Positions 1 to 9,700 of a stretch of 64,000 nucleotides of DNA are shown one piece after another. The position numbers were made by a program, and so were the translations under genes. A model generated the notes under the pieces. That model saw only the letters and a program-made list of their open reading frames with translations, was not told the DNA's origin and did no database searches. Each line of letters starts with the position of its first letter. Position 1 is the first letter of the stretch. Source of the stretch: Nocardia acididurans (GTDB lineage: Bacteria; Actinomycetota; Actinomycetes; Mycobacteriales; Mycobacteriaceae); contig NZ_JAERRJ010000006.1 in the NCBI RefSeq assembly GCF_016741815.1, positions 186,001-250,000 on the forward strand. Reading direction: 5' to 3'.

Positions 1-366
1 GAACTGCTCGAACTCGACGCCGAATCCGCCCTGGAACTCCTCGAATCCATCGGCCAGACCGAACCCGGCCTGCACGCCCTCGCCCGCGCCGGCTTCCACA
101 CCCTCGGCCTGCAGACCTACCTCACCGCAGGCCCCAAGGAAGCCCGAGCCTGGACCATCCACCAGGGCGACACCGCACCCAAGGCCGCCGGCGTCATCCA
201 CACCGACTTCGAACGCGGCTTCATCAAAGCCGAAATCGTAGCCTTCACCGACCTCGTCGACGCGGGCTCCATGGCCGCCGCCAAGTCCGCCGGCAAGGTC
301 CGCATGGAGGGCAAGGACTACATCATGGTCGACGGCGACGTCGTCGAGTTCCGCTTCAACGTCTAG
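1..366 (+). CDS. ychF: Redox-regulated ATPase YchF, C-terminal part (5' end outside window)
   Basis: The frame is open from base 1 and ends with TAG at 364-366, giving the last 121 residues of an Obg-family P-loop ATPase/GTPase. The text around GLQTYLTAGPKEARAWTI, followed by a run ending in VEFRFNV, is the typical C-terminal TGS-like (DUF933) domain of YchF, which binds ribosomes and nucleotides. The nucleotide-binding half lies upstream of the window. No terminator is obvious before the next gene, which starts about 70 bases on. The family call is firm. Confidence 0.9.
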   Translation, partial: ELLELDAESALELLESIGQTEPGLHALARAGFHTLGLQTYLTAGPKEARAWTIHQGDTAPKAAGVIHTDFERGFIKAEIVAFTDLVDAGSMAAAKSAGKVRMEGKDYIMVDGDVVEFRFNV

Positions 367-436
367 CGGAGGAACAGGGTAAACCTCCGGGTCTTCCCGG
401 ATGTGCGTACCGAATTCCTGCTCCTACAGTTCCTGC

Positions 437-1471
437 ATGCGATTTGCACTTGTGGTATTGCTGTGCGCGGTCGTCGTGGCGGGATGTGCGTCGACGAGTA
501 ATTCATCGGACGAGACCTATCACTCGATAGACGTGACGATGCGGAATGCGGGAACAACCATCGGCGGCACCCTGACCGTTCCCGATCAGGGTGGCCCGTT
601 TCCCGCGGTGGTATTGGTGCCGGGCGGTGGAAAACAGAACCGGGACGAGGAATTCGCCCAGCACAAACCCTTTCTGGTGCTGGCCGACGCATTGAGCAGG
701 GCGGGGTACGCGGTTCTTCGAACGGATGACCGTGGCGTCGGCGCGACGAGCGGTGACAAGAGCGAGTCCTCCTACGACGATTTGGCGTCGGATGTTCTGG
801 CGCAGATCGCCTTCCTCCGTGAACGGTCGGATATCGACCCCGCTCGGATCGGCGTCCTGGGCCACAGTCAGGGCGGGGCGTTGGCGCCCCTGGTAGCGCG
901 GAAAGCGCCGGACAATGTGGCATTCGTCGTGCTCATGGCAGGTCCGGCGCAGACCGGGTGCGAGGTGCTCAAACATCAGATGCGCGTCCAGCTCCAGGCG
1001 GCCGGGACCACCTCCGCCGATCGCCTGGCAGCCGGCGACGCCGCCATCCACACCGAATGCGACCTGCTCCGCGCCGGCAATTTCGACGAAGCGCGAAAGA
1101 ACGCCCGAGCGGCCAATCAGCAGCTGCCGGAAGCCGAACGGGCCCCGGACGAAAGTATCGACAAGGCGATCAACCAGGAATACGCATCCCAGTCGACCTA
1201 CGACCCCGAACCGGCGCTGCGAGCCCTTCGAATTCCCACTCTCGCATTGTTCGGCACCAAAGACGTACAGGTCGACGCCAAAACAAACGATCCGCTCATG
1301 CGCACCTTCCTGGCAGACAACCCGAGGGCGACCGTACACACTTTCGAGGGCGCCAATCATCTCATGCAATCAGCGGAAACCGGAATGCCGGACGAATACG
1401 CGAGAATAGAAACCACGATGGATCCGGCAGTCCTCGACTATCTGAAAAACTGGCTGCACGCGAATCAGTAG
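437..1471 (+). CDS. Secreted lipoprotein alpha/beta hydrolase
   Basis: A 344-residue alpha/beta-hydrolase. ATG 437 is preferred over ATG 401 because it opens directly on a lipoprotein signal peptide (MRFALVVLLCAVVVAGC), whose Cys would be lipidated. The nucleophile elbow GHSQGG places Ser144; GTKD (Asp276) and NHLM (His308) complete a plausible triad. The fold and an internal HNxLC-type cap region resemble peptidase S9/dienelactone-hydrolase-like esterases. The substrate cannot be told. The 3' end overlaps the convergent flavoprotein gene by 7 bp. Confidence 0.8.
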   Translation: MRFALVVLLCAVVVAGCASTSNSSDETYHSIDVTMRNAGTTIGGTLTVPDQGGPFPAVVLVPGGGKQNRDEEFAQHKPFLVLADALSRAGYAVLRTDDRGVGATSGDKSESSYDDLASDVLAQIAFLRERSDIDPARIGVLGHSQGGALAPLVARKAPDNVAFVVLMAGPAQTGCEVLKHQMRVQLQAAGTTSADRLAAGDAAIHTECDLLRAGNFDEARKNARAANQQLPEAERAPDESIDKAINQEYASQSTYDPEPALRALRIPTLALFGTKDVQVDAKTNDPLMRTFLADNPRATVHTFEGANHLMQSAETGMPDEYARIETTMDPAVLDYLKNWLHANQ

Positions 1472-2640
1472 GAGACGAGGCGGCCGGTGGCGATTCGGCG
1501 GCGGCGGCTCGGGACCAGCAGGGTGGGGTGCTTGACGCTCCAGCCTGCGACCGTGCAGATCAGTTCCTTCTTGCGGGCGCCCTTGCGGCCGGTCGTGACC
1601 TTCGAGGTGGGCTCGTCTTCGTTGGTGAGGTCCTGGATGATGGCGTCGCCGCGGCCGAGGCTGATGCACTGGCTGTTGTAGCCGATCAGGGCGTCGGGGG
1701 CCTGCCGTCCGGTCAGGTGGGCGGCGATGGCGTCGGCGCCCTGCCAGGCCATGGGGTAGGCGGTGGCGCAGCCCATGCGCAGGGCTTTGCCACCGTAGCC
1801 TGCCGCGTGCGCGGCGTCGCCTACGGCGTAGACGTTCGCGTGCGAGATCGAGCGGAGAGTGGCGTCGACGACGATGCGGCCGTCCGGGGAGACGGTGAGC
1901 GTGCTGGCGGCGGCGATCGGGTGCGCGGCGAAACCGGCGGTCCAGACGGTGGTTCCGGCGAGGATCTCCGCGCCCGAACGGGTGCTGACGCCGTCCTCGG
2001 TGACCCGGATGACGTCGGCGCGCTCGTGGACGGTGATGCCGAGACGCTCGAAGGCGGCCCACAGGTGGGTTTGCGCCTTTTCGTCGAGCCAGTCGCCCAC
2101 GCCGCCGCGCGCGGCCATGGCGACGGACAGGTCCGGGCGGGCCTCGGCGATCTCGGTCGCGGTTTCGATGCTGGTCAGGCCGCCGCCGACAATCAGGACG
2201 GTCTCGCCGGCCGACAGCTGGGCCAGGCGCTCCCGCAGCCGCAGCGCGGCCTGCTTGCTCGCCACATTGTGGGCATGCGCGGCGACGCCGGGCACGCCGA
2301 AGTCGGCGATGGCGCTGCCCAGGGCGTACACCAGGGTGTCGTACTCCAGGGTCTCGGCGCCGTTCTCGCCGATCAGCTCGACGGTGTTGCGGTCTGCGTC
2401 GACCGCGTCGACCCGCGCGATCCGCACCTGAATGCCGGTGCCCGCGAACACCTTCCGCAGCGGGCGGACCGGCAGCTCCTGCCCGGCGGCGAGCTGGTGC
2501 AGGCGGATCCGTTCGACGAAATCGGGATCGGCGTTGACCACGGTGATCTCGACGTCGTCGCGGTGCAGCCGCTTGGCCAGGCGGCCGGCGGTGGTGGCCC
2601 CGGCGTACCCGGCTCCGAGGACGACGATGCGGTGCTTCAT
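1465..2640 (-). CDS. NAD(P)/FAD-dependent oxidoreductase (NDH-2-like), partner of SigJ/ECF41
   Basis: A 391-residue two-dinucleotide-binding-domain flavoprotein. GAGYAG at residues 9-14 binds FAD; a second glycine motif (VGGGLTSIE) near residue 155 should bind NAD(P)H; YAVGDAA near the C-terminal third is the second FAD contact. It resembles type II NADH dehydrogenases but lacks an obvious C-terminal membrane-anchoring helix. ATG 2640 was chosen because the glycine motif follows at once. It lies 82 bp downstream of the ECF sigma gene on the same strand. Oxidoreductases beside ECF41 sigma genes are usual regulon members (the 'COE' genes), so it is probably co-regulated with that sigma factor. 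Confidence 0.8.
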   Translation of the reverse strand: MKHRIVVLGAGYAGATTAGRLAKRLHRDDVEITVVNADPDFVERIRLHQLAAGQELPVRPLRKVFAGTGIQVRIARVDAVDADRNTVELIGENGAETLEYDTLVYALGSAIADFGVPGVAAHAHNVASKQAALRLRERLAQLSAGETVLIVGGGLTSIETATEIAEARPDLSVAMAARGGVGDWLDEKAQTHLWAAFERLGITVHERADVIRVTEDGVSTRSGAEILAGTTVWTAGFAAHPIAAASTLTVSPDGRIVVDATLRSISHANVYAVGDAAHAAGYGGKALRMGCATAYPMAWQGADAIAAHLTGRQAPDALIGYNSQCISLGRGDAIIQDLTNEDEPTSKVTTGRKGARKKELICTVAGWSVKHPTLLVPSRRRRIATGRLVSY

Positions 2641-2722
2641 GGGGGTGGCTCCTGTCTCGGTGGGTTCGGTACTTGAACCGGACAGGCTCACGAATGCTGA
2701 CAGCGGCCGACTGTGATGTGGG

Positions 2723-3673
2723 TCACCACAGATCGGGCAGCGGCTCCCGGGGTGCGGAGGCGGCCCACTGCCGGGTGGCGTAGGCCAGTTTCTCCGGGTT
2801 GGCCTGGGCGTGCACATCGGCGATGCCGTCGGCGGTGACATCCAGGACCACCATGCCGACCACCTGCTCCTCGTGCACCAGCAGCAGTGCGGGCATGCCG
2901 TTGGCGACGGCGGCGTACAGCGCGGGCTTGCCGCCGAGCCGGGCCCACGTGCCGTTCGACGGTTTGATCGCGAGCCGCACGAACCGGGCGATGCGTTCCG
3001 CGCCGTACAGCGGACGGTTCAGCGTCGGGATGAATCCGCCGCCGTCGCCGATGATGGCGGCGTCGTCGGTGAGCAGCGCGACCAGCGTGTCGGTCTGCCC
3101 GCTGACCGCCGCGGCCAGGAACTCCTCCACGATCCGGCGGGCGGCGGCCTCATCGACCTCGATCCGCGCCCGTTCCATCGAAAGATGCTGTTTGGCACGG
3201 CGATAGACCTGCTGGCAGTTGGCCTCGGTGATGTCCAGCAACTCGGCGACCTCGTGATGCGAATAGCCGAACGCCTCCCGCAGCACGTACACCACGCGTT
3301 CCTTGGCGGTGAGCCGCTCCATCAGCGTGAGCATGGCCATCGACACCGACTCCCGCTGCTCGACCGTGTCGGCCGGGCCGAGCATCGGCCCACCGGCCAA
3401 CACCGGTTCCGGAAGCCATTGCCCCACATAGGTTTCCCGGCGCGCGCGAGCCGAGGTGAGCTGGTTCAGGCAGAGATTGGTGAGCACCTTGGTCAGCCAC
3501 GCCTCCGGCGTGTCCACATAGTCGCGGTCGGCGGCCTGCCAGCGCAGATAGGTTTCCTGCACCGCGTCCTCGGCGTCACCGGCCGAGCCCAGCAAGCGGT
3601 AGGCGATCGCCTCCAGGCGGCTCCTGGAGCTTTCGAACAGATCGGCCTCGCGCGTGAGCAACATGTCCGCCAT
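2723..3673 (-). CDS. sigJ: ECF41-family RNA polymerase sigma factor (SigJ-like) with SnoaL-like C-terminal domain
   Basis: A 316-residue sigma factor. Region 2 occupies roughly residues 10-80 and region 4 roughly 110-165 (YSHHEVAELLDI helix-turn-helix). They are joined by a linker holding WLPEP at residues 86-90, the hallmark of ECF41. The C-terminal extension (about 175-316) is a SnoaL/NTF2-like fold with DGGG at 210-213 and NPEKL at 292-296, the other ECF41 signatures. In this group the extension, rather than an anti-sigma factor, is known to modulate activity. ATG 3673 precedes MADMLLTREADLFES; the longer frame upstream has no sigma-like sequence. Downstream lies a flavoprotein gene, and two matching ECF41 promoters occur at 22969 and 30231. 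Confidence 0.88.
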   Translation of the reverse strand: MADMLLTREADLFESSRSRLEAIAYRLLGSAGDAEDAVQETYLRWQAADRDYVDTPEAWLTKVLTNLCLNQLTSARARRETYVGQWLPEPVLAGGPMLGPADTVEQRESVSMAMLTLMERLTAKERVVYVLREAFGYSHHEVAELLDITEANCQQVYRRAKQHLSMERARIEVDEAAARRIVEEFLAAAVSGQTDTLVALLTDDAAIIGDGGGFIPTLNRPLYGAERIARFVRLAIKPSNGTWARLGGKPALYAAVANGMPALLLVHEEQVVGMVVLDVTADGIADVHAQANPEKLAYATRQWAASAPREPLPDLW

Positions 3674-3845
3674 GGTCGGACATACGCACCCGTCGTGTCC
3701 ACCGGTGCGAGACCCACCACACTCCCGCCGGAACCCGCTCGCCGGTGGCGCACGCGGGTAACGGTCGCGGTGGCGGCATCGTAATCTGTTGCGGTGCCGT
3801 CGTTTGCCGCGCCGCACATCTTCTCGCTCCAAGGGGGTACACGCT

Positions 3846-4235
3846 GTGTCCAGATCTGCCGTCGCCGTCGCCGTCACGCTCGGCGTCGTGATGCTGGGTG
3901 GCTGTTCCACCGAGTCGCCGTCGGGCACCGGCGCTCCGGCAACCACCACCTCGACGGGGTCCACCTCGGTGACGGCGAGTGGGGAGCTACCCGGCGGCCT
4001 GCCCTCGGGCCCGACGGCCCTGCGCGCGAAGACGTGCACCGATTGGGCGGAGTTCTTCACCCAGGCCACAGTCACCGCACCCCAACTGGATCCGAACTGG
4101 ACCCCGGCGATCGCCGTGAAGGGCATCGTCAAGGAGATGGGCGAATCCCCGGAGTTCACATCCCTGTCGCCCGCCCAGCAGGCCGCGATCGTCGCCGGAG
4201 TCGAAGACGCCGCCACCGGCAACTGCCCGAGCTAA
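3846..4235 (+). CDS. Small secreted lipoprotein of unknown function
   Basis: A 129-residue protein with a lipoprotein signal (VAVAVTLGVVMLGGC). GTG 3846 is preferred because AAGGGGG lies 8 bp upstream and the signal peptide starts directly after it; the longer ATG frame adds an Arg-rich stretch unlike a signal. After the lipidated Cys come a Ser/Thr/Pro-rich linker and a globular part with two Cys (TCTDW and GNCPS), which could form a disulfide. It is transcribed away from the sigma gene. I do not recognise the family. Confidence 0.72.
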   Translation: MSRSAVAVAVTLGVVMLGGCSTESPSGTGAPATTTSTGSTSVTASGELPGGLPSGPTALRAKTCTDWAEFFTQATVTAPQLDPNWTPAIAVKGIVKEMGESPEFTSLSPAQQAAIVAGVEDAATGNCPS

Positions 4236-4781
4236 CCCCGGCGCGGATATTCGGTCGTGGTCGCTCGGTGACTACGACGGGCCGCAGAGTCTGCGGTGGG
4301 GGTACGAGCTGCTGCGGGACGGGTTCGGGTGGAGCCGGGGGAGGTGTGCGCTGTGCTTCCCGAGGAGGAGCGCAGGTTCGGGGGGCAACTGCGGCGCGGG
4401 CGGAAGGTGCTGTCCCACAAGCGATTCGCTGGAACGCTGACCGAGGACAGTTGTCGATACCTGCACGGCACCCATGGGCTGCCCCGGGATCTGGTGGACA
4501 GTGTGCTGGATTTCGGGTGTGGGGCTAGTTGATCTAGGGTTGGGGTGGGTGGACGGGCGCGTCCGGGGGACGCGAGAACCGCCCGATGCGACACGCTCGG
4601 CGGCCGAGAATATTTGCGCGCCGCCTTCCTTGCTGTGCGCCGGTGTTCCGCTATCGTTCATCCAACTATTCGATGCTGCTACTGGCGCGCCAGGGCTGGT
4701 TCGTCCTCATCCGGAGCAGATAGCCGGGGCGGCACCTGCCTGAAACGGGCCTCCACACCGTCTCCGAAAGATCGAGGCAAC
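4236..4781 (+). other. 546-bp intergenic stretch with possible coding remnant
   Basis: No convincing intact gene lies between the lipoprotein and the acetyltransferase. Bases 4273-4532 hold a possible degraded or frameshifted short gene, listed separately. From 4620 the composition turns less GC-rich and probably carries the acetyltransferase promoter. No tRNA or intrinsic terminator was seen. Confidence 0.4.
4273..4532 (+). pseudogene. Possible remnant of a small gene, frameshifted
   Basis: One frame starting at 4273 reads YDGPQSLRWGYELLRDG and then turns to low-complexity sequence. A second frame from 4329 reads VEPGEVCAVLPEEERRFGG, continues protein-like (SHKRFAGTLTEDS, LPRDLVDSVLDFG) and stops with TGA at 4530-4532. 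The two are offset by two bases, as if a single frameshift split one short protein. No ribosome-binding site or family match supports it; it may also be chance coding in GC-rich DNA. Confidence 0.22.
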
Positions 4782-5456
4782 GTGCCCATACCCGTTACTC
4801 TCGCCGGTCGCCTGGTGCGGCTGGAACCCCTTGCGCCCCAGCATGCTTCAGGGCTCGCGGAGGCGGCGGCGGGGAATCGTGACGACTATGCGTACACGCC
4901 CGTCCCGCATGGTGCGGACGAGGCGCTGGAGTATGTGTCGCAGGCGCTGGCGGGCACTGCCGCCGGGGCATCGCTGGCGTTCGCGATCATCGCGATCGCG
5001 AGCGGTCGTGTGATGGGGTCCACTCGGTTCACGCGGTTCGATTACTGGCAGGGGCCGGTGGTCTGGCCGCACGTGCACGGGACTCCGATGGGTGATCCGC
5101 TGCTCGCCGTGCCGGACGCGGCCGAGATCGGCAATACCTGGCTCTCGCCCGAGGCGCGGGGCGCGGGCATCAATCTGGAATCGAAGTTGCTGCTGCTTGA
5201 GCATGCCTTCGAGGTGTGGGGAGTGAAGCGCATCGCCATGCGGGCCGATGTGCGGAACCTGCGCTCCCGCATGGCCATCGAACGGCTCGGGGCCACCAGC
5301 GACGGGGTGCGCCGGGCGCATTCGCGCGGGCTGGACGGCGAGGTGCGCAGCACGGCCTTCTACTCGATTCTCGAGGAGGAGTGGCCGAGTGTGCGGGCCA
5401 CCATTCACGGGCAGCTCAGTGCGCGGCCGCTGCGCAATCGGCTGATGCCCGCCTGA
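4782..5456 (+). CDS. GNAT-family N-acetyltransferase (RimJ/RimL type)
   Basis: A 224-residue acetyltransferase. It opens with the motif GRLVRLEPLAPQHASGL, typical of RimJ/RimL-like GNAT proteins that acetylate alpha-amino groups of proteins or small amines using acetyl-CoA. The central block IGNTWLSPEARGAGIN corresponds to the acetyl-CoA loop, and KRIAMRADVRNLRSRMAIERLGA is the usual C-terminal helix region. GTG 4782 is chosen because GAGG lies about 6 bases upstream and homology begins here. The acceptor substrate is unknown. Confidence 0.8.
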   Translation: MPIPVTLAGRLVRLEPLAPQHASGLAEAAAGNRDDYAYTPVPHGADEALEYVSQALAGTAAGASLAFAIIAIASGRVMGSTRFTRFDYWQGPVVWPHVHGTPMGDPLLAVPDAAEIGNTWLSPEARGAGINLESKLLLLEHAFEVWGVKRIAMRADVRNLRSRMAIERLGATSDGVRRAHSRGLDGEVRSTAFYSILEEEWPSVRATIHGQLSARPLRNRLMPA

Positions 5457-5612
5457 ACCTCGGCGAAAAGACCGACCGGTGCGATCCGGGTTCCGTGACT
5501 ATAATTCCGGTATCGCACTGGTCGGCGTCGAGGAGATTCGTCCGAGTCGTGTGACTCGGCGACCGGCATGACTCGGAAATGAAGCCTGCACCCTTTTCGA
5601 AGGACGAAGCGC

Positions 5613-6143
5613 ATGCCCGACCCCATGCACACCAAGGTCTGCCTCTCGGACGGATTGTCCGGATCACCCGTACTCAGCCTGTTCCTGGTTCCCGAACCTC
5701 GGGTTCCCGGCGGCAGCATGCTGCATCTACTGGAACAGACGCCGATGGCGGGCGGGCGAATACCCCGGCCGAACCCGATCCTGATCGACTGGCTGCAGGC
5801 GCGGGCGTCCCGGAGACCGGCCATCGCGACGCGGTTCACCGAGTTCCGGCCCGGACTGCACGATCCGCACCGGGTGCATGCCGTGCTGCACGATCATTTC
5901 ATCGCCGACCCGCTGCCCATGGGCCTCGATATCGACGATCCCGATGAGCTCACGCGGCTCGCGCTGCTGCCCGAACACACCTTGGGGCCCAGGCGAATCG
6001 ACGACTTCCACGATCGCGCGGTGCGCCGGGCCATGCTCGCGGTGTACCGGCATTTCGGCGTGGACCGCCGGATTCCGCTCATGTACCACGGCTTTGCCGA
6101 GCCCGAGGACGGCTGGTTCGAGGTGCCCGCCGCCCAGGCCTAG
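5613..6143 (+). CDS. Conserved hypothetical protein
   Basis: A 176-residue cytoplasmic protein with no signal peptide or membrane segment, starting at ATG 5613 after AAGGACGA. It is rich in His and acidic residues (VLHDHFIADPLPMGLDIDD; a DDFHDRAVRRAML helix). I do not recognise a family. Its stop codon lies one base from that of the convergent MmyB-domain gene. Confidence 0.6.
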   Translation: MPDPMHTKVCLSDGLSGSPVLSLFLVPEPRVPGGSMLHLLEQTPMAGGRIPRPNPILIDWLQARASRRPAIATRFTEFRPGLHDPHRVHAVLHDHFIADPLPMGLDIDDPDELTRLALLPEHTLGPRRIDDFHDRAVRRAMLAVYRHFGVDRRIPLMYHGFAEPEDGWFEVPAAQA

Positions 6144-6144
6144 T

Positions 6145-6618
6145 TCAGTTCGCGGGCACCAGCGTCAGCAGCCGCCACGGCCGCTGCGGCGAGTCGAAGC
6201 GGAAGGTGCGCAGGTGGTAGGCGGTGTGCTCGGTGTGCGGCTCGCGGAAGGTCATGGTCTTCTCGCTGAAGTCCTCCGGGTCGGCGTCGGTGTGCCACAG
6301 GCGATCCCAGTCGGGCAGTCGCCGGCACAGTGCGACGATCTCCGCGTAGCGCTCGGGCGGGGTGACGCCCTCCGCGCGGCGGAAGGCCGAGATCAGGCGC
6401 AGGGCCTCGGATTCCCAGTCGTCGAGCCGCAGCCGCGCCATCGGTTCCAGCATGAGCCCGGTCAGGAGGTTGGCGCCGGGGCCCGCGCCGGGGAAGGTCT
6501 GCTGGAAGGGGAGGTTCGCGTCGAATACGTCGTACGCGTCGTCGTGCAGGCAGGCCGGATGCGGAAAGCTGTGCAGCAGGACCAGTTCGGGTGACGGCGG
6601 GTCGGCGGGGTCGAGCAT
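6145..6618 (-). CDS. Stand-alone MmyB-like ligand-binding domain protein lacking HTH
   Basis: A 157-residue protein. From about residue 25 it follows the pattern of the MmyB-type ligand-binding domain (PAS-like): a FDANLPFQQTF segment, NLLTGLMLEP, DWESEALRLISAFRRAEG, a Pro/Leu-rich PDWDRLWHTDADPE block and a closing strand pair ending LLTLVP. In ordinary actinobacterial members this domain follows an N-terminal XRE helix-turn-helix of about 70-80 residues; here no HTH is present and ATG 6618 sits directly before the domain. It could be a truncated regulator or a decoy/sensor that pairs with another protein. It is divergent from the SARP gene. The domain call is from pattern recall. Confidence 0.55.
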   Translation of the reverse strand: MLDPADPPSPELVLLHSFPHPACLHDDAYDVFDANLPFQQTFPGAGPGANLLTGLMLEPMARLRLDDWESEALRLISAFRRAEGVTPPERYAEIVALCRRLPDWDRLWHTDADPEDFSEKTMTFREPHTEHTAYHLRTFRFDSPQRPWRLLTLVPAN

Positions 6619-6689
6619 CCTGGCAGTGTGCGTGACGGGTCTTGGTGCGGACTTGGCGTCGGGTTAAGTCCGGTCACAAGACTGGGTGT

Positions 6690-6764
6690 GCCGCAGTTTT
6701 TCTGCCTATATTTAAGATCCTGTTTGGTCTGGTTTCGAATTGGGTACGGGGGACGTTCGAAGAT
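6690..6764 (+). promoter_or_regulatory. AT-rich promoter region of the SARP gene
   Basis: An unusually AT-rich tract in this GC-rich region. It contains a T5 run and TATATTTAAGAT at 6707-6718, a good -10-like element, about 47 bases before the SARP start. GGGGGA lies about 13 bases before ATG 6765. No repeats of the SARP-binding heptamer type were recognised. Confidence 0.35.
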
Positions 6765-9700
6765 ATGGCGGTCACGCGCATCGGTGTCCTCGGACCCTTG
6801 CACATCACCATCGACGGTCAGCGGGTGCCGCCCGGCGCGCCCATGCAGAGCGCCGTCCTCGGCCGCCTGGTCGCCGCGGGTGGCCGCGTCGTCACCACCG
6901 ATCGGCTCATCCACGACCTGTGGAACGGCGACCCGCCGACCAAAGCTGTTGCCGCACTCCAGGTTTACGTGCACAACCTGCGACGGGTGTTCGAACCCGA
7001 CCGGCCGCGGCGGGCCCGCTCCCGCGTCATCGTCTCCGAATCCCACGGCTACGCACTGAATCTGGAGCCGGCACAGGTGGATTCGTGGCAGTTCGAACAG
7101 CTGCTGCACGGGCACGAGGCCGCCATGCGCGATCCCGCCGGACGGCCGGACCCGCTGGAGCAGTGCCGGGTGCTGGACGCCGCACTGGACTGCTGGCACG
7201 GCACGGCCTTCGAATCCTTCGCCGGAATGCCCTGGGCGGCACAGGAGTCCGCGCGGCTCGCGGCGCTGCGGCTGACCGCCGCCGAACTGCGCGCCCAGGC
7301 CGCACTGGAGATGAACCGCCCAGCCGAAGTCGTGCTCGCTCTGCGCCATGTCTTCGAGGAGCATCCGGGCCGCGAGGAATGCGCGCGACTGCTGGCGCTG
7401 GCCCACTACCGGCTGGGGCAGTCCCTCGAGGCGCTCGCGACGGTGCGGCGCAGCCGGGAATTCCTGACCTTGGAATTCGGGGTGGATCCCGGACCGGGGC
7501 TGCGCGATCTGGAGACCGCGATCCTCACGCACTCGGTGGACACCGACCCACCGCCACCGCCGGTGGTCGTGCGGACGGCCGAACCCGCGCCGGAACCGGT
7601 GCTGGACAACGGATACGGCGAACAGCGCGCGGCGATCCTGGCCGCCGCCGAAGCCGCTGCGGCCGGTCGGGTGCGGCTCATCTGGCTCGCCGGTGAGGCC
7701 GGAGCCGGGAAGACCACCCTCGCCGGAGCCGTGGCCGCACAGCTGGCAGAACGCTCCTGGGCCACGGTTTTCGGACGCTGTCCCGAGGTGGAGGGCGCGC
7801 CGCCCGCCTGGGCCTGGGCCGAGGTGCTCACCGCACTCGACGCCGCCGACCCCGAAACCTTCACCGCCGTGGACGCTTTCACGCTCGCGCGGCGGGTGGT
7901 CCGGTCCTGCCGGGAGCGGTCCGCGACCGGCCCGGTCGCCATCGTGCTCGAGGATGTGCACGGTGCGGACACCGCCACCCTGCAGGTACTGCGGCAGGTG
8001 GTGAACTGGCTGCGCGACCGGCCCGTCCTCATCGTGGCCACGCTGCGCGGCACCGAGGCCGGGCCGGGCGTGCGTGATACCGCGGCCGCCCTGGTCCAAT
8101 TCGATTCCGACCGAGTCGAACTCACCGGGCTGGATCTGGCGGGCACCCGCTCCGCCGCCGCGGCGGCCGGGCTCACCGCACTCGACGACCGTACCGTCGA
8201 ACTGCTGCGCCGCCGCACCGGCGGTAATCCGCTGTTCGTCCGCGAGCTGGCGAAACTCGTTGCCACCCAGGGCAGTACCGATGGCCTCCCGGACAGCGTC
8301 CGCGACCTGCTCGGCCGCCGCATAGCCCAGCTGCCGCTGGATGTGACCGAACTCCTGCGGCATATGTCGGTCTGGGGCGAGGACAGTGATGTCAGCACGC
8401 TCACCGCGTCCACCGGCCGCTCCGCCGACACCGTCATCGACCTCGTCGACACCGCCGAAACCGCGCGCCTGCTCCGCACCGAGCGCAGCGGCCGCATCAC
8501 CTTCGACCACGCCCTCATCCGCGAAACCGTCTACTACGGCATCCCCACCCTGCGCCGCACCCGCATGCACTGGTCGGCATTCGAACTCCTCTGCGCCGCA
8601 GCGGCATACGACGATCCGCGGACTCGCCCGGATGCTTCGGCGGCGGCGCTCGCCGTGAACACGCCGGTAGCCGACGCTTCGGATTCGTCGGGAGCTGCGA
8701 ACGTGCGGACCCCGCTCGAAAGCACGTCGGTTCCCGCCACGCCGGGCGCGAGCTTCCTGGACGCGTTCCGGCCGCTCGAGAGTCAGTCGGCAGTCGAGCG
8801 CACGATCGTGCGGGTGCGGGATATCGACGCCATGGCGCATCATGCGGCGCTCGGCGCGGACACCGAAACCGCCGCGCTGGCATTGGAATTCGTGCGCGCG
8901 GCGGCACGGCAGTGTGTGGAACGGCGGATGCGGGCAGACGCGGTACGGCGGTGGCAGTCGGTACTCGCGTTGCACGAGCTGGCCGGCGACACCGCCTCGG
9001 ACGCGGCGCGGGCCGATCGGCTCGCGGTGCTGGAGGCGCGATGTGAGCTGGTCACGGCGCTCGCCTACAACGGGCGGCACGTCGCCGCGCGGGCGGAACG
9101 GGAACGGGCGGTGGATCTGGCCGAATCTCTGGGCGGGACAGAGCTGCTCGCGCAGGCTGCCACGTGCTGGCCGACGCCGCTCCTCTGGGCGGTTCACGAT
9201 CTGCACAGTGTGGATCCGCTGATCCGGGAGCCGCTGCGTGTGGCGCTGGATGATCCGGATATGCCGGTGGCGACGCGGGCCCGGTTGCTGGTCACCCTGG
9301 TGGTCGATCGGGGCTACGAGGATCCCGCCGCCGCGCACAGCATGGCCGCGCAGGCGTCCGCGCTGCTGGATCGGGTCGACGATCCGGAACTGCATTGCAC
9401 GGTGCTCAACGCGCAGGCGTTCGCGGCCTTCGTATCCGGCGGCTTCTTACGGGCGGAGGAATTCAAACAGCACGCGGCGCAGATGCTTCGGATCGCCACG
9501 GCCGCTCAGCTCACCGAATTCAGCGCGCTGGCACACTATCTGCTGTTCCGCGCCGATCTCGCGGACGGTGATCTGGTCGCCGCGGACGAACACGCCAGGC
9601 GGGCGAGCGCGTATGCCGGCGACGGGCAGCTCCGCCACCTGCTGGACGACATCGCGCCTTTCGAGATCATCCTGGAACTGTTGCGCGGCAACATCTCCGA

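Noticed and set aside
2641..2722. ECF41-like promoter before the flavoprotein beside sigJ
   Set aside because: On the minus strand only ATCACA and a later CGTG are seen, with a spacer of about 18-19 bases and mismatches in both elements. It is too weak to list as a site.
6462..9395. 977-codon open frame on the minus strand opposite the SARP gene
   Set aside because: It is a GC-rich shadow of the SARP and MmyB genes: low-complexity Arg/Gly/His composition, no domain motifs and no ribosome-binding site.
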